Below are positions 35,844-44,903 of a stretch of DNA of 64,000 nucleotides, in pieces. The translations under genes were made by a program, and so were the position numbers. Within the stretch, counting starts at the first letter, position 1. Each line of letters begins with the position of its first letter. The notes beneath the pieces are model-generated. The model did no database searches. It was not told where the DNA came from and saw nothing but the letters and a program-made list of their open reading frames with translations. This DNA comes from Fodinibius salinus (GTDB lineage: Bacteria > Bacteroidota > Rhodothermia > Balneolales > Balneolaceae). The stretch lies in the NCBI RefSeq assembly GCF_008124865.1, contig NZ_VNHY01000004.1, forward strand, positions 62,001 to 126,000. Direction: 5' to 3'.

Positions 35844-37478
35844 TTATGTTTCTATGCCGCCATTTACCGTTACTCCATCTTCGTGAACAGTGAAGGCCTT
35901 CGGCTCATTGAACCGACCTTCTTCGGGACCGTTTTCAAGTTTAAGAACGCCACGCGGACATACCGATGAACACACACCGCATCCTACACACGAAGAACGA
36001 ACAATATTTTGCCCGCGCTGGGCATACCAGCGCACGTCGATACCCATTTCACAGTATGTAGAACAGTTGCCACAGCTGATGCACTGTCCCCCATTAGTAG
36101 TGATGCGAAAACGGGATTTAAACCGCTGTATCAATCCGAGGTAGGCCGCCAACGGACATCCAAACCGACACCACGGCCGGTTACCCAAAATGGGATAGGT
36201 GCCTACTCCAATAACGCCGGCAAAAGCAGCACCAATTAAAAATCCATACCAAGATCGTAGGTTATACGTATCAATACCCAGTAAACTACTGCTGCCTGTA
36301 AAATAAGTGTAAAGCACGCCAATAGTCATTATAGTAACAAGGACCAGCACGCTGTGAACCGACCACCGCTCAAGCTTCCAGGCGCTTTTTGAGTTATCAG
36401 AAAGCTGGCGGTAAGGATCTCCGAATGTCTCAGCTAATCCCCCGCAGCCACATACCCAAGAACAATACCATCGTTTGCCGTAGAAATAAGTAAGAACCGG
36501 CACAACTACAACAGTTAAGGCAATGCCCCACATTAGCATAAACATTCCCAACGAACCACTGTTGACGAAGGTATTAATCTGCCAATCAAAAAAGAAATCA
36601 TAGTCGAGCGGCCAGATATTTTTAAAATCGTAATAGGGTTTATTAAAAGCCACCAGCAGCTCGGGGATAATAAAAGCAAAAGCAGTTTGAAAAAACATGA
36701 CCGATGAAGTGCGCACCAGATGATATTTGCTATGCCGATATTTGATAAACATGCGCACTCCCATCACAACAATGGCCAGTGTATATAGCAATCCATATAA
36801 AAACCACTGCCCGGCCGGCTGACCCTTAATAGCCATACTGATAGGATCTACCATTTTAATCCAGTTGACAGCATATTCGGGATACCAGTAGATAAACACA
36901 TAAAAAGCGATAAAATAAAGTCCCGTTGCCCAGCCGATGGTACCAAGACTCATAGCCGAATTGTGATAAATATGATCGTTATCGATACCCGGTAGCCGTA
37001 ACCAAATCTTAGGCAAAAAGAAGATAATAGCACCCAGACAACCCAGCCCTATGCTCAGCCAAAAGTATAGCATAGAATAGCTATCAATAATGCCCGTACT
37101 GGCCTGCTTAGCGATATTTAGTCGATATACTCCCTGTTTATAGTCATTAATCCTATCTCCATCATCTAACGTTTCATTCGCTTCCTCAATGGCCGGTTTT
37201 AAATTCGCAATAAAACTAAAAACAGTAGTATACGACTGTTGCTGCATCGTTGTGGTTTGCTGCGCTATAGCCTGCCGGTGCTGCTTATTTGAAATGGAAT
37301 CCTCAATGCTACTTTTGGACAGCTCAAAAGGACCCATAAACATGACATAAGTAAACAGCAGGAGTCCCATTACAAACAGCGCCAAGCCGGTATAACGAAT
37401 AATATACAGTCCCTTGGATGAGGGATTCGTATCGTCTTTAATTTCGTTGATAACCTTGTTCAATTTTTGGTCACTCAT
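35844..37478 (-). CDS. Membrane polyferredoxin (NapH/NosR-like 4Fe-4S protein)
   Basis: A 544-residue protein with about eight membrane helices. After the first helix (28-48) comes a charged loop to about residue 135, probably periplasmic. The family's conserved cysteine sets are present: WYCSWVCGC (Cys339, 343, 345) and WCRFGCP (437, 441), then two [4Fe-4S] ferredoxin motifs, CISCGNCSTYC (466-476) and CVGCGVCSSVC (497-507). It lacks the FMN-binding domain of NosR. Such proteins pass electrons across or along the membrane. It is 4 bp downstream of an FAD oxidoreductase that could feed it. The acceptor is unknown. Confidence 0.88.
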   Translation of the reverse strand: MSDQKLNKVINEIKDDTNPSSKGLYIIRYTGLALFVMGLLLFTYVMFMGPFELSKSSIEDSISNKQHRQAIAQQTTTMQQQSYTTVFSFIANLKPAIEEANETLDDGDRINDYKQGVYRLNIAKQASTGIIDSYSMLYFWLSIGLGCLGAIIFFLPKIWLRLPGIDNDHIYHNSAMSLGTIGWATGLYFIAFYVFIYWYPEYAVNWIKMVDPISMAIKGQPAGQWFLYGLLYTLAIVVMGVRMFIKYRHSKYHLVRTSSVMFFQTAFAFIIPELLVAFNKPYYDFKNIWPLDYDFFFDWQINTFVNSGSLGMFMLMWGIALTVVVVPVLTYFYGKRWYCSWVCGCGGLAETFGDPYRQLSDNSKSAWKLERWSVHSVLVLVTIMTIGVLYTYFTGSSSLLGIDTYNLRSWYGFLIGAAFAGVIGVGTYPILGNRPWCRFGCPLAAYLGLIQRFKSRFRITTNGGQCISCGNCSTYCEMGIDVRWYAQRGQNIVRSSCVGCGVCSSVCPRGVLKLENGPEEGRFNEPKAFTVHEDGVTVNGGIET

Positions 37479-37482
37479 ATCC

Positions 37483-38832
37483 CTAGGCCGTCATTTGATT
37501 TTCGAACTGAAAAAGTCCCAGCAGGCCGCGCTTTTGTTTTAGCTCAAGTTGCCGATCGGGATACCTTTCATTGTAATAGGTGATAATTTCTGACTCATGC
37601 TGATCACAAAATTCGGGATCAAAATTAACTTCTCCCAAGTGTTCCAGCACATATTCCAGCGTCTTGCCTTCATCAATCCACTGCTCACAAACCGCATGAC
37701 GGAGCCGCATGCCAAAAGAATTAAAACCAGTAACAGCACGATCTGATTTTTTGTAATTAATCCGCAACAGCAGATTTTCATCGGGATGTTGCCAGCAAAA
37801 TGTCTCACAACCATCAGGCAACTGCGGGGGGACACGTCCATACGTTTGCCACTCGATGGTCATAAACTTGGCCGAATTAAACCAAATTCCGCGATCATAA
37901 GCTTTGCGCTCTCCACACAGATTACGTGCCAGGCATTCACCCTGCAGGCGACCGGTGTACCAGAGTTGTTCAATAGACGGATCCCCATCAGGCACCTCCT
38001 TAAATTCGGCACAATCGCCGGCGGCATAAATATCATCAATATTAGTTTCGAAGTGACGATTCACCAATATGCCTCGGTCGGTTTCAACAGGTCCCGATTT
38101 GACCAGCTCTAAATTGGGATGGACGCCGGGTGTGAGAGCTACGAACTGGCAATCAATTTGGGTTCCCTCCTGCGTAACCACTGCCCGCACTCTACCATTA
38201 TCATCAGGCAATATCTTTTCTAGATTTGTTTCTAGCCGCAGATCAATATGATGCCTGCGAATTTCTTCGTTGATCATCTTGGCCTCATCTACCGGCAAAG
38301 CATTATCCCAATAGTTGGATTCGCGCACCAAAAAGGTGACGGGGATATCACGCGTGTGTAGCATCTCAGCCACTTCAATACCAATAAGTCCGCCACCTAC
38401 AATAACAGCGCGGTCAATATTCTTAGTATTTTCTTCCATCAACTGCAGATCTTGATAGCTGTAAAGCCCCTGAACACCATCTAGATCTTGTCCCGGCCAG
38501 CCAAACTTATTGGGCTGCGATCCGGTAGCCAATACCAGTTTATCATAGCTGACAGATTCGCCTTCCCGTAAATCCAGCTCCCTGTCTTCTACATTAATAT
38601 CCATAACGTGATCACAGATCAGGTTTAGATCGTTCTTTTCCCAGAAGTGATCCTCATAGGGCTTGGTATGCTCGTACTCCATGTGCCCCATATAGATATA
38701 CATCAGCGCTGTTCGCGAAAAAAAGTACTCCGTTTCGCTGGAGATAATAGTTATATCCCAGTCGGTGGCTTTTCGCACATAGCGCGCTGTAGTAACTCCG
38801 GTGATACCATTGCCAATAATTACAAGATGCAT
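37483..38832 (-). CDS. FAD-dependent NAD(P)H oxidoreductase (nitrite-reductase-large-subunit-like)
   Basis: A protein of about 449 residues with two dinucleotide folds. The start LVIIGNGITGVTTARYVRK binds FAD. AVIVGGGLIGIEVAEML near residue 145 binds NAD(P)H. LVLATGSQPN and IYAAGDCAEF are the standard FAD-binding motifs. The overall fold matches the NirB/rubredoxin-reductase class. The last 140 residues, including the cysteines of DGCETFCWQHPDE and DPEFCDQHESE, are not standard. The ATG at 38832 gives the canonical start; an in-frame ATG 9 codons upstream adds no conserved residues. It heads the minus-strand run and is 4 bp from the polyferredoxin. Confidence 0.85.
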   Translation of the reverse strand: MHLVIIGNGITGVTTARYVRKATDWDITIISSETEYFFSRTALMYIYMGHMEYEHTKPYEDHFWEKNDLNLICDHVMDINVEDRELDLREGESVSYDKLVLATGSQPNKFGWPGQDLDGVQGLYSYQDLQLMEENTKNIDRAVIVGGGLIGIEVAEMLHTRDIPVTFLVRESNYWDNALPVDEAKMINEEIRRHHIDLRLETNLEKILPDDNGRVRAVVTQEGTQIDCQFVALTPGVHPNLELVKSGPVETDRGILVNRHFETNIDDIYAAGDCAEFKEVPDGDPSIEQLWYTGRLQGECLARNLCGERKAYDRGIWFNSAKFMTIEWQTYGRVPPQLPDGCETFCWQHPDENLLLRINYKKSDRAVTGFNSFGMRLRHAVCEQWIDEGKTLEYVLEHLGEVNFDPEFCDQHESEIITYYNERYPDRQLELKQKRGLLGLFQFENQMTA

Positions 38833-39013
38833 AAACGACCCATAGGTTCTGTTTGCCAATTAGATGTAATTGGCAAATAAGATATTACGTTATTCCTTAC
38901 AGTTTCGGGAAGGTAGTATGGAAATCCAAACGAAGAACTACGAATGTATAAAAAAGTGATCAGTTACATTATATAAATATCATGATTCTAGAACTAAAAA
39001 AGAATAGTAGCTG

Positions 39014-39033
39014 GAGGCTTTGTAAAAAGCTTC
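39014..39033 (-). terminator. Weak terminator after the alcohol dehydrogenase
   Basis: GAGGCTTT (39014-39021) pairs with AAAGCTTC (39026-39033) with one G-U pair around a 4-nt loop, just after the stop at 39043 as read on the minus strand. There is a T-run about 15 nt further on. Confidence 0.4.
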
Positions 39034-39042
39034 TGCCGATAA

Positions 39043-40092
39043 TTAATTTTTCAACGAATCCATATCAATCACAAAACGATATTTGACGTCGGAGTTGACG
39101 ACACGTTCGTAAGCTTCATTGATATTCTGGATGTCAATCATTTCGACATCACACGTAATATCATGTTCCCCGCAGAAATTGAGCATCTCTTGCGTTTCCT
39201 TAATGCCGCCAATTACTGATCCAGCTACACGCTTGCGACCCATGATCAATCCGCCACCGTGCATCTCTTCTAGCGGTTCAATAGCCCCCACAAGTACCAT
39301 GGTAGCATCCAGTCCCAACAACTGAATGTAGGGATCCAAATCGTGACCAACAGGAATAGTATTCAGCAGGAAGTCAAAAGATCCCTGATGGGCCGCCATC
39401 TGATCATCATCCGTGGAGATCAGTACTTCATCAGCACCCAACCGCTTAGCATCATCGGCCTTTTCAGGAGAGCGGGTAATCATCACAACTTCAGCACCCA
39501 GTGCATCAGCAAACTTTACTCCCATGTGGCCAAGTCCGCCGAGACCAATCACTCCTACCTTGTCGCCTTCATCGACCTCCCAGTGCGACAGCGGAGACCA
39601 TGTAGTAATACCGGCACAAAGCAGCGGTGCCGCGGCATTGGTATCAATATTTTCGGGCATATCCAGCACAAATTCTTTATCAACTACAACCTGTTCGGAA
39701 TAACCACCATAGGTATGCCCGCCCAGATGCTCATCGGGGCCATTGTAGGTCATGACAGCTCCATTTTCGCAGTATTGTTCCAGATCTTGTTTGCAAGATG
39801 CACAATCCTGGCAAGAATCAACCATACATCCCACACCTACAAGATCGCCTTCATTGAAATTTGAAACGTTGTTTCCAACTTCCGTCACACGGCCAACAAT
39901 TTCGTGTCCCGGCACTACCGGATACATGGAATTTCCCCAGTCATCCCTCACTTGGTGAATATCACTATGACAAACACCGCAATATTCAATTTCAATTTTG
40001 ACGTCATCTTCGGTTATCTCTCTACGCTCAATTTCAAGGGGTTCCAAATCTTTATCTGAAGCATGAGCAGCATAAGCATCTACATTTGTCAT
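39043..40092 (-). CDS. Zinc-dependent NAD(P)-dependent alcohol dehydrogenase (YahK/Adh family)
   Basis: A 349-residue medium-chain dehydrogenase of the cinnamyl-alcohol type. The catalytic zinc site is GVCHSDIHQ with GHEIVG following. The structural zinc cysteines lie in CQDCASCKQDLEQYC. The cofactor fold is GVIGLGGLGHMGVKFA, with ITRSPEK after strand 2, which usually favours NADPH. Such enzymes reduce a wide range of aldehydes. It is divergent from the gene at 40364 and separated by 271 bp, where I see no other feature. Confidence 0.92.
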   Translation of the reverse strand: MTNVDAYAAHASDKDLEPLEIERREITEDDVKIEIEYCGVCHSDIHQVRDDWGNSMYPVVPGHEIVGRVTEVGNNVSNFNEGDLVGVGCMVDSCQDCASCKQDLEQYCENGAVMTYNGPDEHLGGHTYGGYSEQVVVDKEFVLDMPENIDTNAAAPLLCAGITTWSPLSHWEVDEGDKVGVIGLGGLGHMGVKFADALGAEVVMITRSPEKADDAKRLGADEVLISTDDDQMAAHQGSFDFLLNTIPVGHDLDPYIQLLGLDATMVLVGAIEPLEEMHGGGLIMGRKRVAGSVIGGIKETQEMLNFCGEHDITCDVEMIDIQNINEAYERVVNSDVKYRFVIDMDSLKN

Positions 40093-40363
40093 ATTACAGC
40101 TATTTTATCTGTGTTAATATTTTATTTGTGTCAATGAAGTTTATTGAACAGAAAGACTCTGTACTTCATTCCTAATATAGCTGCCCAAATTACAGCACAA
40201 TAACCGATCAGCCAGATAAAACGGAACGGAATCGAGGAATCTTCTTTTCTTCTACTCACCTATTTACTAAGACCCAACACTTACAAGCGGTACCCATAAA
40301 AATGGTATCAAAATAAGCACTGATTTTCTCTTTATAACGCAGGATTTTGTATCATTTGCATTC

Positions 40364-40897
40364 ATGAAACGGCATACCACCATACTGCTCCTTATTACCC
40401 TTATTTTCAATTTCTTGGGGGTTAGCTTTGTCTATAATATCTGGCTGTATTCTATAAAAGAAGAGGTTAAGAAAAAGATTGAAAGCGATTTCCAGGAAGA
40501 ACCAAAAGTGATCAAAGTCCCTTTAAGCTGGGCCGAACATCCGCCAAAAGAATTTAAGTGGCACGAGTCTCATGAATTTGAATACCAAGGACAAATGTAC
40601 GATATCATCCGCAAAGAGATCCACGGTGATACCATTTGGTATTATTGCCACTGGGATAAGGCCGAAACAAAATTGTTGAATAATCTGGCAGAATATATAT
40701 CGAACTACCTACAAGAAAGTAAAGCCAAGCAACAAAAATATGTCTCTTTAAAACAGTATCTCGATAAAATATTTCTCCTCTCTCATTCAGAACCTCGCTT
40801 TGAGCTATTTACCCAAACGCTAGCTCGTTTTGCGCACGATATATCCCGTCTACATATTTTTCTGGATGTGGATCTGCCGCCCCCAAAGATACAATGA
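40364..40897 (+). CDS. Hypothetical membrane-anchored protein next to the TonB receptor
   Basis: A 177-residue protein with one N-terminal membrane segment (about residues 7-29: ILLLITLIFNFLGVSFVYNIW), then a hydrophilic periplasmic part containing HPPKEFKWHESHEFEYQG and GDTIWYYCHWDKAETK, with several His, Glu and Trp residues and a proline-rich end DLPPPKIQ. I do not recognise a family. The following TonB receptor starts 51 bp later on the same strand, so the two are probably co-transcribed and this protein may assist uptake of the same ligand. Confidence 0.7.
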   Translation: MKRHTTILLLITLIFNFLGVSFVYNIWLYSIKEEVKKKIESDFQEEPKVIKVPLSWAEHPPKEFKWHESHEFEYQGQMYDIIRKEIHGDTIWYYCHWDKAETKLLNNLAEYISNYLQESKAKQQKYVSLKQYLDKIFLLSHSEPRFELFTQTLARFAHDISRLHIFLDVDLPPPKIQ

Positions 40898-40948
40898 GCA
40901 ACACATTCGATTCATTTTCACAATTTTTACTAAAACCCTATTTGTTTT

Positions 40949-43360
40949 ATGAAGAAGTATCTTTTAACGATGCTCTTAACAGTACTATATGTTTCTGGGG
41001 CATTTGCACAAAGCATTACCGTTGTTGATAAAGAGACCGGAGATCCACTGGAAGGAGTAAACATCTTTACCAAGGATCGGTCGATTGCAGAAGTCACGAA
41101 TAGTCAAGGTAATGCATCCATTGAGGATTTCGCAGAAGCAGAAACCATAATTTTTAGCTACGTCGGATACAATACCGTCCGGTTCTCTTATAATGAAATA
41201 GCTAACAGAACTTCTCCAATCGCACTTCAGCAAAAACCGCTGTCTATGGGTGATATGGTAGTCTCGGCCAACCGCTGGAAACAGGATACTCGGGAAGTAC
41301 CTGTATCAGTAGCCCAGATTACTCCCGAAGAAGCACAGCTTCAAAATCCACAGACTGCAGCCGATCTGCTGGGGGTCTCAAACGAAGTATTTATTCAAAA
41401 AAGCCAGATGGGAGGAGGCAGCCCCATGATTCGCGGCTTTGCCACCAATCGCGTGCTGCTGGTCATCGATGGCGTGCGGATGAATAACGCCATCTTCAGG
41501 GGTGGGAATCTACAAAACGTAATCTCACTCGATGCCAATGCCATCGAAAATACCGAGGTCGTACTCGGACCGGGATCCGTAACCTATGGCAGTGATGCCA
41601 TCGGTGGCGTCATGAGCTTCAATACTCTGACGCCAAAACTTAGTGTTAGCAGTGAGCCCAGAATAGAAGGCAATACCCTGACGCGTATTTCTTCGGCAAA
41701 CTGGGGCAAAACCGGTCATATTGATTTGAATCTCGGATTCAAAAATTGGGGGTCTGTTACCAGCCTGACCTATTCCGATTACCAAGATATGCGGATGGGT
41801 ACCGACGGCCCCTCCGATTATCGACGGTCGCAATATGTGGAACGCATAAACGGACAAGATCAAGTCCTGACGAATGAGCGGCCAAACATCCAGCATCCCA
41901 CCGGATATAACCAGGTAAATGTGATGCAGAAGTTTCGGTATCGACCGTCTGAAAGCTGGGATCTTAAGCTGGGCATGCATTATTCCACCACCACCAACCT
42001 GCCCCGTTACGATCGACTGACTGAAAAACAAAACGGACAGTTCCGAAAGGCAGAGTGGTATTACGGACCACAGCAATGGTTTATGACCAACTTCAATGCT
42101 ACTTACTATTCTGATGCTGCCCTTTTTGACAAGCTCAAAACAACAGTGGCATATCAGGATTACGAGGAAAGCCGTAATGACCGCGACTTCCAAGACCCCA
42201 ACCTGCGAAATCGCGAAGAGCATGTCCGTTCGTATTCGGCTAATGTTGATTTTGAGAAACAACTTACAAACCGCAGCACACTGTTTTATGGTCTTGAGGG
42301 TGTCATCAACAAGGTGTACTCGAACGCTCATGTGACTGATATTACGACCAATCAGCAAACGCCTACATCTACGCGCTATCCCGATGATTCACGATGGCAG
42401 TCGTATGCGGCCTTTGTAAATTATAAAAATAACCTCAGCGAGAAATTTACCCTTACAGCCGGTGCGCGCTACAATCAGTACCTGATTGACGCTACCATCG
42501 ACGCGCCTCAGTTTCAATACAATTTTGGTAGAGCGGATATCAACCGCAGTGCTGTAACAGGAAGCGCCGGATTTGTATATCGTCCCACAGAAAGTTGGAA
42601 AATTGACGGCCATATCTCTACCGGCTTTCGCGCTCCCAATATCGACGATATCGGCAAAATATTTGATTCCGAACCGGGATCAGTTATCGTGCCTAATTCT
42701 AATCTGGACCCCGAATATGCCTACAACTTTGAGCTGGGACTCCAAAAAATGTTTGGGGATCGTCTAAAACTCGATTTATCTGCCTTCTATACCATTCTGG
42801 ATAACGCCCTTGCCCGCCGTGACTTTACCGTCAACGGACAAGACAGCGTAGTTTATGACGGTACGCTAAGTCAGGTACAGGCCATCCAAAACGTAGCTTC
42901 AGCCAAAGTCTGGGGAGCACAGGCCAGCATGGAGCTTCAGATTTCTCCGTCACTCAACCTCTCGTCTGATATCAGCTTACAGAAGGGTGAAGAAGACGGA
43001 CCCAATGGAACCACCGTGCCCGTACGTCACGTTGCCCCCACTTTTGGCAGCACCCATCTGACGTATGAACCCGGTAACCTGACTATTGATGCCTATGCTG
43101 ACTATAACGGAGAGATTCCGTTTAGCGACTTAGCTCCATCCGAAAAGGGGAAACCGCATCTTTATGCGCTTAATAGCAACGGCAACCCCTATTCCCCAAG
43201 TTGGTACACCCTCAATCTAAAAAGCTCATATAATATTTCGGATAATATAAGCCTGAACTTTGGGGTTGAAAACATAACCAATCAACGCTACCGCCCATAT
43301 TCTTCCGGTATTGCAGCGCCGGGTCGCAATATTATTTTTGGAATTCGCGGGCACATCTAA
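40949..43360 (+). CDS. TonB-dependent outer-membrane receptor
   Basis: An 803-residue receptor. The signal peptide (1-20, YVSGAFAQ) is followed by a carboxypeptidase-regulatory-like domain (about 22-95: SITVVDKETGDPLEGVNIF), a plug domain (about 105-225) and a 22-stranded barrel. The plug motif SPMIRGFATNRVLLVIDGVRM with NAIFRGGNLQNVISLD resembles haem/haemoglobin and metal-type receptors such as HmuR-like proteins. The final strand ends NIIFGIRGHI. The ligand cannot be fixed from sequence. Neither a TonB/ExbB set nor a haemophore is nearby. A strong terminator follows. Confidence 0.93.
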   Translation: MKKYLLTMLLTVLYVSGAFAQSITVVDKETGDPLEGVNIFTKDRSIAEVTNSQGNASIEDFAEAETIIFSYVGYNTVRFSYNEIANRTSPIALQQKPLSMGDMVVSANRWKQDTREVPVSVAQITPEEAQLQNPQTAADLLGVSNEVFIQKSQMGGGSPMIRGFATNRVLLVIDGVRMNNAIFRGGNLQNVISLDANAIENTEVVLGPGSVTYGSDAIGGVMSFNTLTPKLSVSSEPRIEGNTLTRISSANWGKTGHIDLNLGFKNWGSVTSLTYSDYQDMRMGTDGPSDYRRSQYVERINGQDQVLTNERPNIQHPTGYNQVNVMQKFRYRPSESWDLKLGMHYSTTTNLPRYDRLTEKQNGQFRKAEWYYGPQQWFMTNFNATYYSDAALFDKLKTTVAYQDYEESRNDRDFQDPNLRNREEHVRSYSANVDFEKQLTNRSTLFYGLEGVINKVYSNAHVTDITTNQQTPTSTRYPDDSRWQSYAAFVNYKNNLSEKFTLTAGARYNQYLIDATIDAPQFQYNFGRADINRSAVTGSAGFVYRPTESWKIDGHISTGFRAPNIDDIGKIFDSEPGSVIVPNSNLDPEYAYNFELGLQKMFGDRLKLDLSAFYTILDNALARRDFTVNGQDSVVYDGTLSQVQAIQNVASAKVWGAQASMELQISPSLNLSSDISLQKGEEDGPNGTTVPVRHVAPTFGSTHLTYEPGNLTIDAYADYNGEIPFSDLAPSEKGKPHLYALNSNGNPYSPSWYTLNLKSSYNISDNISLNFGVENITNQRYRPYSSGIAAPGRNIIFGIRGHI

Positions 43361-43383
43361 CAAAAGTCAACAGGTCAATAATT

Positions 43384-43415
43384 ACAAAAGCCCCTCTATT
43401 ATGAGGGGCTTTTGT
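43384..43415 (+). terminator. Intrinsic terminator of the TonB receptor gene
   Basis: ACAAAAGCCCCTC (43384-43396) and GAGGGGCTTTTGT (43403-43415) pair perfectly around a 6-nt loop, 24 bp after the receptor stop codon. Confidence 0.95.
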
Positions 43416-43526
43416 ATTAAGGCCGTTAATAGATGTAAAATACTATGAGGTACTTTTAATCTCATCTATTAGTTATTAAAATTAAATAGCTGTATTGATA
43501 CCGTAATTATCAAATCAGGCATTGAG

Positions 43527-43916
43527 ATGGATGTATTCATACTTACACTCCTTTTTCTGCTGGGTATTGTTTTGATTAGCGGTCTTGTCTTTTGGCAATA
43601 TGGCGGATCGGAATACGAAGAAAAACGTATTATCAAAACTAGTTATGAAGATGCTTCAACTGTTGTGGAAGATGCACTGCGCTACTGTAAATTTACCCCG
43701 AAAAGTAAATATCCCAATCGAGGTATTATCAACGCTGAAAGCAAATGGACGATGAAATCATTTGGAGAAGATATACAGGTCATTCTTTCAGAAAAAGAAG
43801 AAGGCGTGCATATCTCTTTTTATTCGAGATGCAAGCTGGAAACGCAAATCATTGACTGGGGAAAGAACGAACAAAATGCTGAGCAATTTTTTAAGGCAGT
43901 AAAAGTGATGGCATGA
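43527..43916 (+). CDS. Hypothetical single-pass membrane protein
   Basis: A 129-residue protein with one N-terminal helix (3-23: VFILTLLFLLGIVLISGLVFW) and a cytosolic or periplasmic domain of about 100 residues. The pattern IINAESKWTMKSFGEDIQVILSEKEEGVHISFYSRC (in parts) followed by DWGKNEQNAEQFF recalls the DUF1499 and related lipid-bound folds only faintly. I do not recognise it with confidence. It stands alone, preceded by a long imperfect hairpin at 43427-43471. Confidence 0.65.
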   Translation: MDVFILTLLFLLGIVLISGLVFWQYGGSEYEEKRIIKTSYEDASTVVEDALRYCKFTPKSKYPNRGIINAESKWTMKSFGEDIQVILSEKEEGVHISFYSRCKLETQIIDWGKNEQNAEQFFKAVKVMA

Positions 43917-44157
43917 TTTTACGACCTCCTCTACAGAATAACAATGCCAATAAAATTACACTCCGAAATTTCCAGCATAGAATTTCACGCTGGAAAGGCC
44001 AAGAAGACAGTTTGGAATGTATACCTATTTATCCAGATCCCTCCTTCGATACAGATAATTACTTTTAAAAATAATTTCTTTTTAAATACAAGGTGACTCT
44101 TATATATTAGAGTATCTTAACATTGATAATAATTGAATATTTGATTAACCATTTGCA

Positions 44158-44847
44158 ATGATGAATATCAGTAATTCCCTTTGGGGTCGTTTTATACTGG
44201 TCGTTCTTTTTGTGGCAGGGATGGCAGCATGTAAAAGTACAGAAAACACAAAGACTGCTTCTTCAACTCCTGAAAAAGATAGCTTAGAAGAACTTTACTG
44301 GGCGCGTAAAGACAGTGCAAAAATGTCATTTACGCAAGCTGATGTGAAATTTATGACGGGGATGATTGCTCATCATGCCCAAGCACTAGTTATGTCTCGG
44401 CTGGCTCCTAAAAATGGAGCTAGTCAGCAGGTACAAACACTGGCTGCGCGTATCATCAACGCCCAGAAAGATGAAATACAATCCATGCAGAAGTGGTTGC
44501 GTACTCGTGAACAACCCGTGCCCCAAATAGAAATTAACGGTCTCATCCTATCTATTACGCTTGATGGCAAGCCCTATACAAGCTACCGAAAAATGCGGGG
44601 TGTGCTCGCGCAAGAAAAGCTGGAAGAACTTGCTGCTGCGCGTAACAAAGAATTTGACAAACTTTTTCTCAAGTATATGATTCAACATCATGCAGGAGCC
44701 GTATATATGGTCGAAAATCTTTTCGACACCGATGGCGCAGCTCAGGATAACCGTGCCTTCCGCCTTGCCTCTGATATACAAGTAGATCAGCGTACTGAAA
44801 TTGAACGTATGCGCCTGATGCTTGATAAGCTACAAAAATCAAGCTAA
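44158..44847 (+). CDS. DUF305 lipoprotein
   Basis: A 229-residue protein with a lipobox VAGMAACKS (acylated at Cys25). The mature part has a DUF305 fold in two halves: KFMTGMIAHHAQALVMSRL near residue 63 and KYMIQHHAGAVYMVENLF near residue 175, with His-His-Ala(Gln or Gly) in both. DUF305 is a ferritin-like helical bundle of unknown function, often linked with metal homeostasis. The LVIVD gene starts 57 bp later, so the two probably form one transcript. Confidence 0.88.
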   Translation: MMNISNSLWGRFILVVLFVAGMAACKSTENTKTASSTPEKDSLEELYWARKDSAKMSFTQADVKFMTGMIAHHAQALVMSRLAPKNGASQQVQTLAARIINAQKDEIQSMQKWLRTREQPVPQIEINGLILSITLDGKPYTSYRKMRGVLAQEKLEELAAARNKEFDKLFLKYMIQHHAGAVYMVENLFDTDGAAQDNRAFRLASDIQVDQRTEIERMRLMLDKLQKSS

Positions 44848-44903
44848 ATGGCCACTCCTTTAACCACCTTCATAAATCAATAACCATCTATAAAACCACT
44901 ATT

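Noticed and set aside
40093-40363. A cobalamin riboswitch upstream of the TonB receptor unit
   Set aside because: The B12-box type core was not found, and the region shows no strong stems.
41525-42358. A 277-codon open frame on the minus strand
   Set aside because: It is antisense inside the TonB receptor. The residues are unlike any protein family and the plus-strand gene explains the codon structure.
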